In this document: in pieces, positions 1 through 10,665 of the stretch | Layout of the letters: every line of letters begins with the position of its first letter | Position numbering within the stretch: the first letter of the stretch is position 1 | The notes under the pieces: generated by a model | Database searches by the model: none | The model's input: only the letters and a program-made list of their open reading frames with translations | Told to the model about the DNA's origin: nothing | Translations under genes and position numbers: made by a program | Source of the DNA: Asterias amurensis | Taxonomy: Eukaryota > Echinodermata > Asteroidea > Forcipulatida > Asteriidae | Reading direction: 5' to 3' | Length of the DNA: 64,000 bases | NCBI RefSeq assembly: GCF_032118995.1 | Contig: NC_092656.1 | Location: 13,444,261 to 13,508,260 of the forward strand

Positions 1-830
1 GCAGTAGAACTTTTTGAGTTGATAGCCTCTTCAAGTGCGAGTCTTTGAACCAAGTGTTAGGGGGGAGGGAATACTGTCAAAGAGTGAGCACGTAAGTGTG
101 AAACCTTACGGCATGGGTCCGGGCCCGCTTAAGGGCCCGTGAAAATTTTGCATTTTTAGATGCTCTGTGGTGCAATCTTTAGGCCATTAAGCGGCCAAAT
201 GGCAAACGAAACAGAACAATTGGAATATTGTGTTCCAGTGCTCCACAGTTCCACAGTGCAAAACATGAGTTTCATGATAAAGGTGGTCAAAAGACACGGG
301 GAACAGTTGATACTGTGTCCCCCACCCTTCGAAAATGGGGTGGGGTTCACGTTCCTTCCACTCTTTCAGGGGGGAGGTGCAAATCTGTCAACGATGGACC
401 ATGCGTGTGGGAAGCCTTTACGTCGTGAGGTGCGGGCCCGATTGAGGGCCCGGGGAAATTTTGCATTTTAGATGCTCTGTGATGCAATCTAGGGCCAATT
501 TTGAGGGGGGACATTTGATATAGTGTCCCCCACCCTTCAAAAAATTGTGTCATCCTTTGCCAACAGGATTAATGCCCATATAGGGACACCGGGTTTCGTC
601 TTACACAGGGCAAAACTTGGGCTTCATGATAAAGGTGGTCAAAAAGGTGGGGGGACATTTGATATTGTGTCCCCCACCCTCAAAAAGGTGGGGGGGGGGG
701 ACATGTCCCCCTGTCCCACCCCTGATTGACGCCCATGAGTGTCCAGTGTCTTTAAAGTAAAAACAACTTCTAAAACACCGCGCTACAATACGCAGTGTGC
801 GCGTGCCATTGGCAGGCGAGTTCGCCAACT
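1..830. repeat. Degenerate tandem repeat, unit about 310-350 bp
   Basis: A G/C-run-rich segment (GGGCCCG, then TTTTGCATTTTTAGATGCTC, then a GTGTCCCCCACCC block) recurs. Positions about 112-186 resemble 427-498, and 240-345 resembles 600-700, with a shorter version at 500-545. No convincing protein is present; the short open frames are accidental. It looks like a decayed tandem or dispersed non-coding repeat. Confidence 0.6.
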
Positions 831-933
831 AAACACATCTAAAGTGTTCGGCGATTTTGTTCTCATCACTTTAAATCAACATTTTGTACCAAGCTCAGCC
901 TATTATTAAAAACTTAAATAATTAATCTGTCTA

Positions 934-1433
934 NNNNNNNNNNNNNNNNNNNNNNNNNNNNNNNNNNNNNNNNNNNNNNNNNNNNNNNNNNNNNNNNNNN
1001 NNNNNNNNNNNNNNNNNNNNNNNNNNNNNNNNNNNNNNNNNNNNNNNNNNNNNNNNNNNNNNNNNNNNNNNNNNNNNNNNNNNNNNNNNNNNNNNNNNNN
1101 NNNNNNNNNNNNNNNNNNNNNNNNNNNNNNNNNNNNNNNNNNNNNNNNNNNNNNNNNNNNNNNNNNNNNNNNNNNNNNNNNNNNNNNNNNNNNNNNNNNN
1201 NNNNNNNNNNNNNNNNNNNNNNNNNNNNNNNNNNNNNNNNNNNNNNNNNNNNNNNNNNNNNNNNNNNNNNNNNNNNNNNNNNNNNNNNNNNNNNNNNNNN
1301 NNNNNNNNNNNNNNNNNNNNNNNNNNNNNNNNNNNNNNNNNNNNNNNNNNNNNNNNNNNNNNNNNNNNNNNNNNNNNNNNNNNNNNNNNNNNNNNNNNNN
1401 NNNNNNNNNNNNNNNNNNNNNNNNNNNNNNNNN
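934..1433. other. Assembly gap (500 N)
   Basis: Exactly 500 N bases, a typical fixed-size scaffold gap. True length is unknown. FXN exon 1 (mitochondrial targeting region) may lie here or before the window. Confidence 0.99.
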
Positions 1434-1798
1434 GCTTTCCATCCCAACTCATATGTGTGGAATATTCCGAATAGTATTTGGCATGGCTCCAATGTTACAC
1501 TGGACCACTAGCCTATTGATAAAAGTGAATTAGGTTTTGTCTTTGACCCAATTCAAGTTTTTTCATGTCTACACAGCCAACAAGTTGTTTACCAATCAAT
1601 CAATCAATGAAGTTGACAGATCAAACGGATAAAACTCCCATAATGTCATTCAATAACATTTGGTGTATAATTTGCCTGTACTATATTGTCAACATTTCAC
1701 TGTGTGACGCCGAGTCGTGAGTTATCTATGTATAGACCATAACATGTAAGTTTAGTGGTCAACAATAAACTTGATTTTAACAATTACTTTTATTGTAG
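1434..1798. other. FXN intron 1 sequence, no other feature seen
   Basis: AT-rich sequence between the gap and the acceptor of the first visible FXN exon. It ends in a pyrimidine-rich tract and TAG at 1796-1798. No repeat or RNA gene was recognised. Confidence 0.5.
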
Positions 1799-4613
1799 CA
1801 TGGCACCACTCGGCTCTCGTTGATGGAAGAACATCAAGGTGTTGAAGTCAAACAAGTTTGGAAAAGTTCTCGCATGTTTTCAAGCTCAACAGAAGGGTGA
1901 GAACTGGGACCAATTTCATGGCTCTGCTTATCATAAGCACAGAATCGGCACTTACAGTAAGGGAATTCTGTGCTTACGGCAAGCGTATTTCACGGGTGTT
2001 AGCGGCGAATTCTGGCTTCTGCTCGTGCGTACTCCGCGTTACTAGGCATTCTATGCTTACAAGTCCCTAATTATGTGGACTTCTTTGTTCTCAAGTACAC
2101 CACACTTTGTATTTTGTATGTAATGCTTGCCCACAGATGACTGGCGGCACAATAAGAAAATCAACTTCTCCCTTCAGCATTCTGAAGATGTCTTAGGTCC
2201 TAGACTTGGCTAGTTTGTTAACCCAGTGAGTGATTTCCCATGTACAGCAGAGAAAAATGTGTCAATTCCTACTCAAAATTACAATTTGCTACTCATTTAT
2301 TACCATTCACTGTGAACAAAATCTGTTCAGCCAAAATATTTTGCTATACAACATTTACAGTTCCCTGTAACCGATCCGATACAAGCTTGGTTCCTATGAT
2401 AAGCACCCAGTACAAGAATGATTGACACCAAATCTTTTAATTCCTCTTTCCAGATCCCTTGACCAGTTAACCTTTGAGAACCTGGCGGAGGAAACTCTAG
2501 AGAAACTACTAGAATTCCTGGAGGAGCTTGGAGATGAAGAAGACTCTCTGACAGATTTTGATGTCACATACTCGGTGAGAAAATAAATTTTGACCTATCC
2601 CTACTGGGGTATTTATGAAATAACAGTCTTTCCTTTCAAATATTAGGGACTTTTCGTTTTCGACGACGGATGGTTCTGAGACGGTAAAGATGACATTTGG
2701 CGTCATCTGCGCATGCGTCGGCTTTGAGGGCGGTCGTCCCTCAATTTCTACGACAGTACTTGGGATGAATCTTCGTTGTGCTGAAAACGACAACGTTTAG
2801 CTGAACAACCGTCGCAGAACCATCCGTCGTCGAAAACAAAAAGTCCCTTATAGTGGGGTGGGGGAGACACAAAGAGAGTAAGTTCTGGTCCCAGCGCTGT
2901 CTTTCTTTAAAGGCATACATAAGTATACCTTAGGTTTTTTAACCATTCAATTGTTTTAACCCAATAAAAAATACATAAATATTATAATATTATAGATGTC
3001 TTGCATTGTATGTAACGTGCGTACATGTATCTTCTAAACAAGGTACTCAAGGTGCTGAGTATAATTTACAAACTTTCAGAAAGAGAGGTTATTGCAGTGA
3101 TGAATTCTGAGACCCAATTATGTAGCACCTTAAGGAGAGGTTATTGCAGTGATGAATTCTGAGACCCAATTATGTAGCACCTTAAGGAGAGGTTATTGCA
3201 GTGATGAATTCTGAGACCCAATTATGTAGCACCTTAAGGGTTTACAAGGTGTAGATGATCATACGGTTTAATTAACTTTTTTTTTTTTTTTTTTAATAAA
3301 ATGTTTAAAGGGGTTGCGTTTAGAGATAACACATAAAATCTGGAGCGATTTATATAGATCCATGCAGAAAGAGTAATCCATAATCAGAATACACAATCTG
3401 AAAAACATTACTGTCAGTAACACTTCTCAAATTGAAGTTGTGGGAGGATATAAAAACTGATTTATGTGTCCATAACAACATAAATTCAAAGTGAATTGAT
3501 TCTAAAAATGCTTTATTTTATCAAAAGCTTTGGTTCTTTGCACCAAGTAAGTTTTTATAGCTATTAGTTTTAAGAGTGATAATTACCAAATGTATACCTT
3601 CTTAAACACCAGAGTTGCTTCATCCCTCAGATGGGATGTGAAAGCTATTCATGTCAGTCTTGTAGGTCAATACTCGGGCCTGAGGTTACACGGAGGCCAT
3701 TGCCAATGATGCCCCTAGTCTTGGCCTTGGTGCCCCTTCAAAGGTGTCCCCTTTGCAAAAAGAAAATGGCCTTGCCCTTTTCAAAGATGAAATAACAGAC
3801 CCGCCTGCATGGTAGAAAAATGTTTTTGGTACATTTCTTATATGTTCTGTTTCCTCTTTTCTACAGTCGGGCGTGTTAACAGTAAGCTTTGGGGCCGACC
3901 ACGGCACGTACGTCATTAACAAGCAGTCACCTAACAAACAGATATGGCTGTCTTCACCAACAAGGTTTGTTCAGTGCTCGGGATACTTTTTTTAATATCC
4001 ACAATTTCGATCCCCCCCCCCAACCCACACAGTTGAGGGACCAGGGCCTTATTTCATAGGGCTGCTAAGCACAAAAATTTGCTTAGCATGAAATTTATTC
4101 CTAGATAAAAACAGGATTACCAACCAAATTTCCATTTGCTGCATATTGCTTGTTATTGATATTCAGTTGTTGTTTGCTTATTCTGCAAATCACGTGGAAA
4201 TTTGGTTGGTATTCTTGTTTTTGTCAAGGAAGAAATTTCATATAAGCAATTTTGTGCTTAGAGTTCTATAAAATTCGGCCCAGGGCTGGAACGAACTCTC
4301 CGAGTCCAGTGTGCTTGACAACAGCTACATGTACTTTTAAGTTAACACCATAGTCAAGTTGCCTACGCACTGTTAGAAAAATGAAAAACCTTGCTCTTCC
4401 CATTATTACAATCTTTGTTAAAGAGTTGATAATTCTAATGTTAGTTTTATCTCATCTTTCTACAGCGGCCCCAAACGGTATGACTATGTGAATAATGATT
4501 GGGTTTATTCCCATGATGGCATTCCTATGCACAATTTACTCTCAGAGGAAATCTCCAAGATCGTCGGCCGGACTCTTGACTTTTGTGAGGTGATGAGGAC
4601 AAGTGATACGTGA
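1799..4613 (+). CDS. FXN: Frataxin, exons 2-5 (5'-partial)
   Basis: Frataxin is the mitochondrial matrix protein that assists Fe-S cluster assembly on the NFS1-ISCU complex. Four exons join in one frame: 1799-1896, 2454-2574, 3867-3964 and 4466-4613. All have AG acceptors and GT donors; the stop is TGA at 4611-4613. Lengths of 98, 121 and 98 bp equal those I recall for human FXN exons 2-4, with the same phases. The joined product is 154 residues. It has the acidic first helix ([20 protein letters not shown]), the beta-sheet core with [19 protein letters not shown], and GPKRYDY followed by WVYSHDG. The first visible exon (HGTTRLSL...SSSTEG) is poorly conserved, as usual for the region after the targeting peptide; it is placed by its length, donor and phase. 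Exon 1 is not visible. The gene stands alone, with fold-back elements in its introns. Confidence 0.95.
2646..2847. mobile_element. MITE with about 40-bp terminal inverted repeats in FXN intron
   Basis: The ends are inverted copies: GGGACTTTTCGTTTTCGACG at the left and its near-complement CGAAAACAAAAAGTCCC at the right. They extend over about 40 bp, including GACGGATGGTTCTG. The flanks are TTA at 2643-2645 and 2848-2850, a possible 3-bp target duplication. It is non-coding and about 200 bp long. It contains an NRF1-like TGCGCATGCGTC at about 2708-2719. Confidence 0.8.
3083..3238. repeat. Three tandem copies of a 52-bp unit
   Basis: The unit starting GAGAGGTTATTGCAGTGATG begins at 3083, 3135 and 3187. 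The copies are nearly identical, so the expansion is recent. It lies in the FXN intron between exons at 2454-2574 and 3867-3964. Confidence 0.9.
3309..3601. mobile_element. TTAA-flanked fold-back element, degraded
   Basis: TTAA occurs at 3305-3308 and 3602-3605. The right end (AATTACCAAATGTATACCTT) matches ends seen near 57490 and, inverted, near 63823. The left end is diverged. Non-coding. Confidence 0.5.
4044..4281. mobile_element. Fold-back element, family with GGGCCTTATTTCATAG end
   Basis: The left end (GGGCCTTATTTCATAGGGCT, then AGCACAAAAATTTGCTTA) pairs with the right end (TAAGCAATTTTGTGCTTAGA, then TTCTATAAAATTCGGCCC). The arms span most of the element. Half copies lie at about 5450-5600 and near 35390 and 59280. 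Confidence 0.75.
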
Positions 4614-5447
4614 CATGAAGTAGGTGCTGCAGACTCGCAGAGACATTGATTAAACCATAAATACTTCCAAGAAAAGGGCAGATGTGTGTAACAACTTCAG
4701 AGATTATACCTCATCGTTTCGAGTGGCAGATATTTGCAATCACAGAAAGTGGTGCAGCTTTCATCAATCGGTGATTTAAACTGGACACATGCGGCCTGTT
4801 TTACTGATGATAATAATAGTAGCTTCTTATATAGCGCACACATCCGTCACTCAGTGACGCTGAAGGCGCTTTCAACATACAGTATTTTCCTGCAAGGTAT
4901 GTGGGATTACGTTTGAATTGTGAGACCTACTCCTATACCATAGCACCATGTAATGGTTTACAAGGTGCTGTGGCGCAACATGCTTCCAAGCATGTATGTA
5001 TGATAGGATTCATGTAAAACTTTATTGAAGAAAATGTTGGCAGTCATTTTCATTTTATATCATTTTAAATCCTAAATGTTTTCATAAATTTGTTTCAATT
5101 CGCAACTTCTGTTATTTATAACCATGCTCATCTGCTAGAACAATTTGAATTAATATCCTAGATGTTAAACCAATGTATTTATGACAGGCCTGTGAGCGGG
5201 TCATGAAAAAAAAAGCAGAAAATTCTTGTCCGGATTTTGGGCCAGCACTACGAACGTAATAATAGGCTTTAATTAAAAACTGAAGCATAGACAACACATT
5301 CACATAAACATAGGCCACAATTCTTACACGTAAAAATGTGTTGTGCATCATCATTTTCAAGATATTTTTGTAGCATTCCTTTAGGAATAAATCCACAAGC
5401 GCGATGAGTCCTCGTCGTCGACTGTCATATATCATCTAATCAAACAA
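4614..5447 (+). other. FXN 3' flank, probable 3' UTR
   Basis: The 3' UTR should begin at 4614. No canonical AATAAA was found nearby, so its end is uncertain. Positions about 4815-4885 (TATAGCGCACACATCC, then CTGAAGGCGCTTTCAAC) resemble a dispersed repeat also seen near 41793. No further gene was recognised. Confidence 0.4.
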
Positions 5448-5881
5448 ACCTGGGCCCATTTTCATAGAGCTTTGTGCTTAAGCAAAGAAATCCTTGCTAA
5501 GCAAATTCAGGTTACCGACTCCACTCAGTTGTATGCTTCGTAAACAGCAGCTAAATACTAGTCACAAGCAATGAATATGGCAGGGAACTTATGCCAGTAA
5601 TCTGTCTAAGAATTTTACTCGCACAGGTGCTGTAGTTTTTGAAAAATGGGTAAAACAATATCTCAAAAATAAGTTTGTTATACTAAAAACATTGTCTCAC
5701 TGGGCGAAATTTTGTTGTGTGACTTGTTTTACTCGTTTCTCAAAAACTACAGCACCTCAGCAAGTAATTACTAAGGGATGCTTTCCCCCATCATTATCTT
5801 CCATCTGTGTGAGCTTTACAGTACGTGCATCTGTGGACATTGTGTATTTTTTGTCATAGAAAAGTACCCAGACCCTTTTTA
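5448..5881. mobile_element. Partial fold-back elements (two families)
   Basis: About 5448-5600 is a half copy of the GGGCCTTATTTCATAG family. About 5606-5881 is a fold-back element centred on GGTGCTGTAGTTTTTGA and its inverse TCAAAAACTACAGCACC. It shares its right end (CTGTGGACATT) with copies at 33961-34385 and 59600-59902. Confidence 0.6.
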
Positions 5882-5900
5882 AAACATTTCAACAGACTCG

Positions 5901-6118
5901 GGGCCCCTTGTCACACGAGGCAATTTTTGCAGGCAACTTGTAGGCAACCAACTGCAGTGCATGCTACAGGAACACTTTGGTAGCACACTGGTCAATTTTC
6001 AAACATTGTCTCAGGATCCACAAGAGAAAAAGGTGAACATTCAAGTGTGAATGCCTTTTCTTCATGGAGATTGCCTGGAACTGGTTGCCCGTAAATTGCC
6101 TCATGTGACATGGCCCTA
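5901..6118. mobile_element. Fold-back element
   Basis: The left end GGCCCCTTGTCACACGAGGC (then AATTTTTGCAGGCAAC) is inverted at the right as GTTGCCCGTAAATTGCCTCA (then TGTGACATGGCCC). The arms are about 40 bp. No coding content. Confidence 0.65.
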
Positions 6119-6379
6119 AGACTGAAAGGCAATAGGTTCTTCTGTACCAAGAAGAGACCTTGAAAAATAAACTTAAGATTTGTACAATACATACGGAGTA
6201 TTCAAACAAAGTAAACACACGTCTGAATGTTACAAAACATCTTGCATGCCTCTATATTATTTATTGAGTTTCAGTTTCATATCAAAATAAGGTTTAATAC
6301 AAAAATATATATCAAAATAACACAACAGAAGTAAAAAAGACTTACATTGACCCGATTACACTCATTATTGTATTGGTTA

Positions 6380-6585
6380 GAAAGATGATTTAAAAATTTG
6401 ACTCCCATAACTGGCCGACCGTGTTAGTCGACAAGGTAAAAAGAAAACTATGCAGTTTGAGTGATACTTGTGTGGATAATTATATTCTACTTTTAATATA
6501 CCTTTCTACTCATATGCATTTTATAACAAACAGTTACAAACGCTTTTCAAAGACCAACTCGACCGATCCAAGGCAACGTGTTCCT
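6380..6585. mobile_element. Half copy of TTAA fold-back family C
   Basis: It matches the right half of the element at 46389-46771: GGCCGACCGTGTTAGTCGAC through CCAAGGCAACGTGTTCCT, then TTAA at 6586-6589. The left half is missing. Confidence 0.7.
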
Positions 6586-6614
6586 TTAAGGCCTGAAGTC
6601 TTCTAATATTTGAG

Positions 6615-6757
6615 CAAGAAATTACTTTTCTCGAAAACTACATCACTTCAGAGGAAGCTGTTTACAATATAATATCACCAGCTCTCCTTTGCTTGTTACC
6701 GAGTAAGTTTTTATGCTAACAATTATTTTCAGTAATTACCAATAGTGCCCAGTGCCT
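6615..6757. mobile_element. 3' part of TTAA fold-back family A
   Basis: It holds the right-hand part of family A: TTACTTTTCTCGAAAACTAC, then a terminus close to AATTACCAATAGTGCCCAGT. The left half and central hairpin are absent. Confidence 0.65.
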
Positions 6758-7117
6758 TTATGGTTTATAAATAAATCTCTGGTCATTAGTTTTGAGTTGC
6801 CAGGGCAAGCCCTGACACTTTATTTTCTCTTCAACTTAGTTTGTACCTTTTAGAAAAATACATATCTATAACACACATTCGTATCCCAGCACATAGAATA
6901 TTCTACACATTTTTTATGATAGCCTTGATTCAAGGCTGTACAAACCCCTTCCATTAATGACACCTGGCAACAGTGTCTGCATGTACCATCATGCACGTAA
7001 CACCTACACCTTATAAAATAATACAATACACAGTAACACATAGGAACATGCAAACAAGATTAATCTTGTGATGACATCGGGTGAATTTGGTAATAAATAC
7101 AAATTTGGTTAACATAG

Positions 7118-7610
7118 GTAAACTTAGTCTTTCTGGAAATCTGTGAACAAAAATCCACAGGCTTACCAGTTGACCACTGAGGTAGCCCTGTTGCTTGAGG
7201 TAGTAAGTATAATGGGAATAAAGAATACATTTTGCTTTAACCCTTCACCGCTGTGCATAAAGCACTGTAAACTTGGTCTTTCTGGAAATCTGTGAACAAA
7301 AATCCACAGGCTTACCAGTTGACCACTGAGGTAGCCCTGTTGCTTGAGATAGTAAGTATAATGAGAATAAAGAATACATTTTGCTTTAACCCTTACATCG
7401 CTGTGCATAAAGCACTGTAAACTTAGTCTTTCTGGAAATCTGTGAACAAAAATCCACAGGCTTACCAGTTGACCACTGAGGTAGCCCTGTTGCTTGAGAT
7501 AGTAAGTATAATGAGAATAAAGAATACATTTTGCTTTAACCCTTACATCGCTGTGCATAAAGCACTGTAAACTTAGTCTTTCTGGAAATCTATGATAACA
7601 AAATTCACAG
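7118..7610 (-). repeat. 150-bp tandem array, about 3 units, SINE-derived
   Basis: CTGTGCATAA recurs at 7251, 7401 and 7551, a period of 150. Since 150 is a multiple of three, unbroken frames arise by chance; the 131-codon minus frame is not taken as a gene. Read on the minus strand, the unit resembles part of the SINE at 34518-34825. It has a truncated tRNA-like start (GGGCTACCTCAGTGG), then GCCTGTGGATTTTTGTTCAC, TTTACAGTGCT and TATTCTTTATT. It lies just 3' of NUDT15 copy 1; a second array at 20685-21130 lies 3' of copy 2. Confidence 0.85.
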
Positions 7611-7633
7611 GCTTTCCAGTAGTAATCCTATGT

Positions 7634-7712
7634 GTTGGCAGCGGGTACTGCAACGATAAACGTTAGTTTTGCATCGGGACAAAAACATCATTTTGTTTTT
7701 ACCCATGCTGGT
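7634..7712 (-). mobile_element. SINE fragment at the 3' end of NUDT15 copy 1
   Basis: On the minus strand it reads GGGTAAAAAC, CCCGATGCAAAACT, then TCGTTGCAGTACCCGCTGCC. This matches the tail and head junction of the SINE at 34518-34825. It starts about 23 bases after the NUDT15 stop, so it probably lies in the 3' UTR. Confidence 0.7.
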
Positions 7713-8110
7713 GACCAATGCTAGTAAAAGCCATTCAAACAGCATTGTCACTACTTTTGCAGAAAGGGTTGTAGCCAGTTTCTCTGAAAACTCTCAGCGG
7801 ACAAAAAAGCTTTTGAGCTGATGGAAACTTGTCCCAGTCCCACCATTCCCACCCTATGAAAAAAGAAAAAATTATATAATAAGATTAATAAACTACAAAT
7901 ATATTTACCCAATCAGGTTCCCTTGTGGTTTATATTGATATCTGAAACAAAAAGTCGCATCCCCTTAAGGTGATCCCCTAGCTGCCGCTTCCCAGGTTTT
8001 ATGGTAATTTGGGTGTGATCCTTGGCTACACGGCAGTTAACAGTTGTATGGCTTCTGACTGGCACCCCCCGAACAAAGGTATTGACAAAATAGGGACACC
8101 GCCAATATAG

Positions 8111-8181
8111 GGCTAGATAGCTCAGTTGGTAGAGCGCCGGCCTGTTAATCCAGATTTATTGGTTTGAATCCCACTCCAGTC
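8111..8181 (+). tRNA. Degenerate tRNA-Asn(GTT)-like sequence
   Basis: It folds as a cloverleaf. The acceptor stem GGCTAGA/TCCAGTC has 6 of 7 pairs. The D arm is TAGCTCAGTTGGTAGAGC (A box). The anticodon loop is CTGTTAA, giving GTT. A B-box-like GGTTTGAATCC follows. The T stem and anticodon stem carry mismatches, so it is probably a tRNA pseudogene or a short tRNA-derived element. It lies in NUDT15 copy 1 intron 2, antisense to the gene, with an identical twin at 23704-23774. Confidence 0.55.
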
Positions 8182-9377
8182 AATTCTTTGTTCAACCCCC
8201 AAAACACAAACATATTATGTTTCTGGGTTTTTTTTTTTAAATGGGAAATCGCCTAGCATCAAAAGTTTGGACGGCCACTCCAAAGTGAGGGCTACACATA
8301 ACTGATTTCGGCTGTTGACCCAAATCATCTGTCCCCAGGAGTACATTGCCACCTACTACTCCTGGGGCTGAAAGCTGAAACAGTCCATAAGGATGTAGGC
8401 ATGTGCATCATCCACTAGGAACATGGCTGGTAGAGCAGAATGCACTACCTTCCCAACTTTTTACTAGTTGTGAAGGGTTAAGCGACCAGGCGGATGGGGA
8501 CACAGGCAAGATGTTTAATACCATTTAAGACATAATGTCGTTGAGAAATTGTATACAAACCAGGATCTTGAAGATAGCCTCTCCCTAACAGGCAGCCAGG
8601 GGAGCTCTTTGAAATAATTTGTGGCATGATTTAGTTGCAATAACGTAACCCTCCTCCAGACGGGACTTTGGTCCAACACGTACAACTTTGACAGATAAGT
8701 TAACAGATTTGCTCCACTTTTTTACCACTTTTGAAAATCATGAGACAAATTCTAAGAATGTGCCTATGGCTTCGCCGTTGGGATGAGGGTTACGTTATCG
8801 CAACTAGGCGTGGTCATGCTACGAGACAACAAAGACAAGTTTAGCAGCCTAGTTTAGAAGCCTAGTTAGTAGTTGCAACTGTTGTATATGAAGTGGTAGG
8901 CCTAGTAGTAGATTTGGGAAAATACATCAGGCAAATCTGAGGGAAACCGCTCTACACTTAAAACACTAACCTTCACATTTGTGTGGCTCCATATTCACTG
9001 GTTCTTCTTGATACGTCATATCAATCTCTGCTTCCATAAATATGACAACATAATGGTAGTTGTCTTCAACGCTGACTGCATTGATCACTGTACAAAACTT
9101 GACCTTCTTTATCCTCAGGCCAGTTTCTTCTTCAGTCTCCCTGATGGCACATTCCTCCCAATTCTCCCTGTGTAAGAAGAGGGAATCATATTTTGTATTA
9201 TTACAAAAAATGCAAATGTCCAAATTTTAAACAATTAGCAAAGAGCCCCTGCATGTTGGCCCCAGGCTGGCTGGCCCCAGGTATGTTGGGTCTAGTTTGT
9301 TGGTTTTCTGATTTTGTTTTATTTTGTATGTTGTGACTTTGTGTGGTTACTAAAAAAAATAAGACATACAATTTTAG

Positions 9378-9764
9378 AGGCAGTGGACATGGACACTATT
9401 GGTAATTGTCAAAGACTAGCCTTCACAGTTGGTGCATCTCAACATAGGCATAAAATAACAAACCTGTGGAAATTTGAGCTCAATCGGTCATCGAACTTGC
9501 GAGATAATAATGAAAGAAAAAAACACCCTTGACACGCGAAGTTGTGTGCGTTTAGATGGTTGATTTCGAGACCTCAAGTTTTAAAACTGAGGTCTCGAAA
9601 TCAAATTTGTGGAAAATTACTTCTTTCTCGAAAACTATGGCACTTCAGAGGGAGCCGTTTCTCACACTGTTTTATACTATTAACCCCGCCTCATTACTCG
9701 TCACCAAGAAATGTTATATATAGCAATAATTATTTTGAGTAATTACCAATAGTGTCCACTGCCT
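9378..9764. mobile_element. TTAA fold-back family A, copy in NUDT15 intron 1
   Basis: The left end AGGCAGTGGAC, ACACTATTGGTAATTGTC pairs with the right end GTAATTACCAATAGTGTCCA, CTGCCT, then TTAA at 9765-9768. The centre is a hairpin made of GATTTCGAGACCTCAAGTTT and ACTGAGGTCTCGAAATC. Non-coding, about 387 bp. Confidence 0.9.
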
Positions 9765-10265
9765 TTAAGTAGTTTTTATATATATATATAATATATATAT
9801 TTTTTTCTTTTTTTGGGGTGGGGGGGCGGGGGAATTTAGTCAAGAAATTAATCTTAAACTTTAAAATAAAATGCATTTGAAAACGCAGTTTCGATAAGGA
9901 ACCCTCCTTCCAACGGTTGCAACTATATAAAATGGTGAACAAATCTTGCCTAGCCTAGATAAATTCTGATTTATTTTATTATTACTAATAAAATTTAGAA
10001 GCCCCATTAATCATAGTGCCAATCTCAATACACTGGACTCCCTCCTTTCAGGTGTTCTTGGGCCTACTCCCATTAATTTATATTTACCTCCAGGTTGTTA
10101 CTGTTAAATTTTCAAGAAGCGGAGGGAGCCGGAAGGGAGCCGAACTTGGGCACCAGATTCCTATTATTTTTCGAAATTTTGACATTATCGGTCTTGTCGA
10201 CATTTCCAAAAAACTAAAAAGGAATCTAGCGTCCCAGTCACTGGTGACTGGGTCGTACTCCTAAG
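9765..10265. other. NUDT15 copy 1 intron 1, low-complexity sequence
   Basis: Contains a (TA)n run near 9778-9800, a T/G-rich run near 9800-9835, and otherwise unremarkable AT-rich DNA. No exon or element was recognised. Confidence 0.5.
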
Positions 10266-10327
10266 TCCTAGAACTATTTCGGTTTTGTCCGGCTATATAG
10301 CCGGACAAAACCGAAATAGTTCTAGGA
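10266..10327. repeat. 62-bp perfect palindrome
   Basis: Two 31-bp arms meet without a spacer between 10296 and 10297. Each arm contains CTAGAACTATTTCGGTTTTG and CCGGCTAT or the complement. It lies in NUDT15 copy 1 intron 1 and could form a long cruciform or hairpin. Confidence 0.95.
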
Positions 10328-10658
10328 GTAACTGGGTCGGGTCTAGGAGGGGAATCCAGCGTTTTATTTATTTGTTCAATTGATGGCAGTGTCTGGTCCG
10401 ACTCTGATCCCCCTGATGCCATGATGATGGGGCTAAAAATTAAGTAATGACAACTTTAGAAAGTTTAGTTGCGATAACGAAACGTAACCCTCCTACGACT
10501 TCTGGCGGCCGTCGGGGAGGAGGGTTCCGTTAGCGCAACTATACTATGAAAACTTACGCAAATTCTAAATGACCACCAGGAAAAGCAAAATTACCATCGC
10601 CGTCGACATTTTTTCTTTTGCCAATTATAACACAGTTTGGATGCTTTGAGCTTTTGAT

Positions 10659-10665
10659 AAGAACA
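10659..10665. repeat. Left target-site duplication of the LINE
   Basis: AAGAACA here and at 14553-14559 flank the LINE. The uninterrupted NUDT15 copy 2 has one AAGAACA at the matching place (27723-27729), which confirms the duplication. Confidence 0.85.
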
